Source: Levilactobacillus enshiensis (GTDB taxonomy: Bacteria; Bacillota; Bacilli; Lactobacillales; Lactobacillaceae). Taken from it: DNA of 64,000 bases. Below the pieces are notes generated by a model, which was given only the letters and a program-made list of their open reading frames with translations, made no database searches and was not told the DNA's origin. Within the stretch, counting starts at the first letter, position 1. Every line of letters begins with the position of its first letter. The position numbers and the translations under genes were made by a program. The stretch covers positions 353,409 through 417,408 of the forward strand of contig NZ_SULH01000001.1 of assembly GCF_007115095.1 (NCBI RefSeq). The letters run 5' to 3'. This document shows positions 63,723 through 64,000 of this stretch, piece by piece.

Positions 63723-64000
63723 ATGCTTGAAGATTTAAAGCAAGAAGTTTACGAAGCCAACATGCGTTTACCAAAACTTGGCTTGGTCTCATTCACCTGG
63801 GGAAACGTTTCCGGGGTTGACCGTGAAAAGGGCCTGTACGTTATCAAGCCTTCTGGCGTTCCTTATGATGAATTAAAGCCAGAAGACATGGTCGTTGTGA
63901 ACCTGAAGGATGGCAAGGTCGTTGAAGGGAAATTAAACCCATCAAGTGACACGCCAACTCATACGTACCTGTACAACCACTTCCCGAACATCGGGGGAAT
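63723..64000 (+). CDS. araD: L-ribulose-5-phosphate 4-epimerase (5' part)
   Basis: 92 codons plus two bases before the window ends. The sequence reads [20 protein letters not shown], then [40 protein letters not shown], and [14 protein letters not shown]. These are the class II aldolase/epimerase strand, the GNVSG phosphate loop and the KPSG motif of AraD. AAAGGAG precedes the ATG, 24 bases after the araB stop. The metal-binding His triad lies beyond the edge. Confidence 0.93.
   Translation, partial: MLEDLKQEVYEANMRLPKLGLVSFTWGNVSGVDREKGLYVIKPSGVPYDELKPEDMVVVNLKDGKVVEGKLNPSSDTPTHTYLYNHFPNIGG

Overview
The window reads as chromosome of a heterofermentative lactic acid bacterium of the Levilactobacillus (L. 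brevis-like) type. This is inferred from the Opp, PepN and PepD protein style, Gram-positive ribosome-binding sites, many sites matching the catabolite-responsive element (cre), and a very large pentose/uronate catabolic inventory. No tRNA, rRNA, CRISPR array, intact transposase gene or prophage is visible.

Layout. 1-4.9 kb: the end of an oligopeptide-binding protein gene followed by oppBCDF. 5.1-14.6 kb: housekeeping and stress genes (histidine phosphatase, cation antiporter with TrkA domains, HelD-like helicase behind a structured leader, a small unknown protein, coaA, a GNAT-like protein, guaA). 14.7-23.6 kb: a complete hexuronate module. A minus-strand unit (GPH symporter, an unrecognised 121-aa protein, uxaC, then kdgK-kdgA) and a GntR regulator face a plus-strand uxuB-uxuA unit. 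Both sides carry a cre and the same near-palindromic operator. Together they would take glucuronate and similar hexuronates to pyruvate plus glyceraldehyde-3-phosphate. 23.9-34.4 kb: general genes (flavodoxin, pepN, pepD, K+ channel, secreted Tyr phosphatase, an OhrR-like regulator with a flavoprotein, recQ).

34.7-64 kb is an arabinoside island. It holds three cytosolic GH51 alpha-L-arabinofuranosidases, a GH43 enzyme, an MsmK-type ATPase, a sugar ABC transporter (lipoprotein plus two permeases) with a DUF624-type protein, and two nearly duplicate AraR-type repressors. It also has a PucR/CdaR-like regulator, two AraC regulators, two GPH symporters, a GH127 beta-L-arabinofuranosidase, an uncharacterised 791-aa DUF5695-like protein, and araB followed by the start of araD at the window edge. 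The implied physiology is import of arabino-oligosaccharides (ABC system) and of smaller arabinosides (GPH), cytoplasmic hydrolysis to L-arabinose, and entry into the phosphoketolase route through AraB/AraD. I count eleven cre or cre-like sites; several lie inside well-formed promoters.

Most notable non-coding signal: a 434-bp non-coding element at 52420-52853 with 13-bp terminal inverted repeats, a 7-bp direct flanking repeat (TCGTTAA) and long internal palindromes. Related partial copies occur at 4957-5101 and 57942-58221, and a short fragment at 30677-30698. I did not recognise it as a named family. Other points worth a second look are the helD leader, the 121-aa uronate-operon protein, the GH127-linked 64-aa membrane protein, the AraC/DUF5695 pair, and a degenerate gene behind an apparently live cre-bearing promoter at 41.7-42.1 kb.
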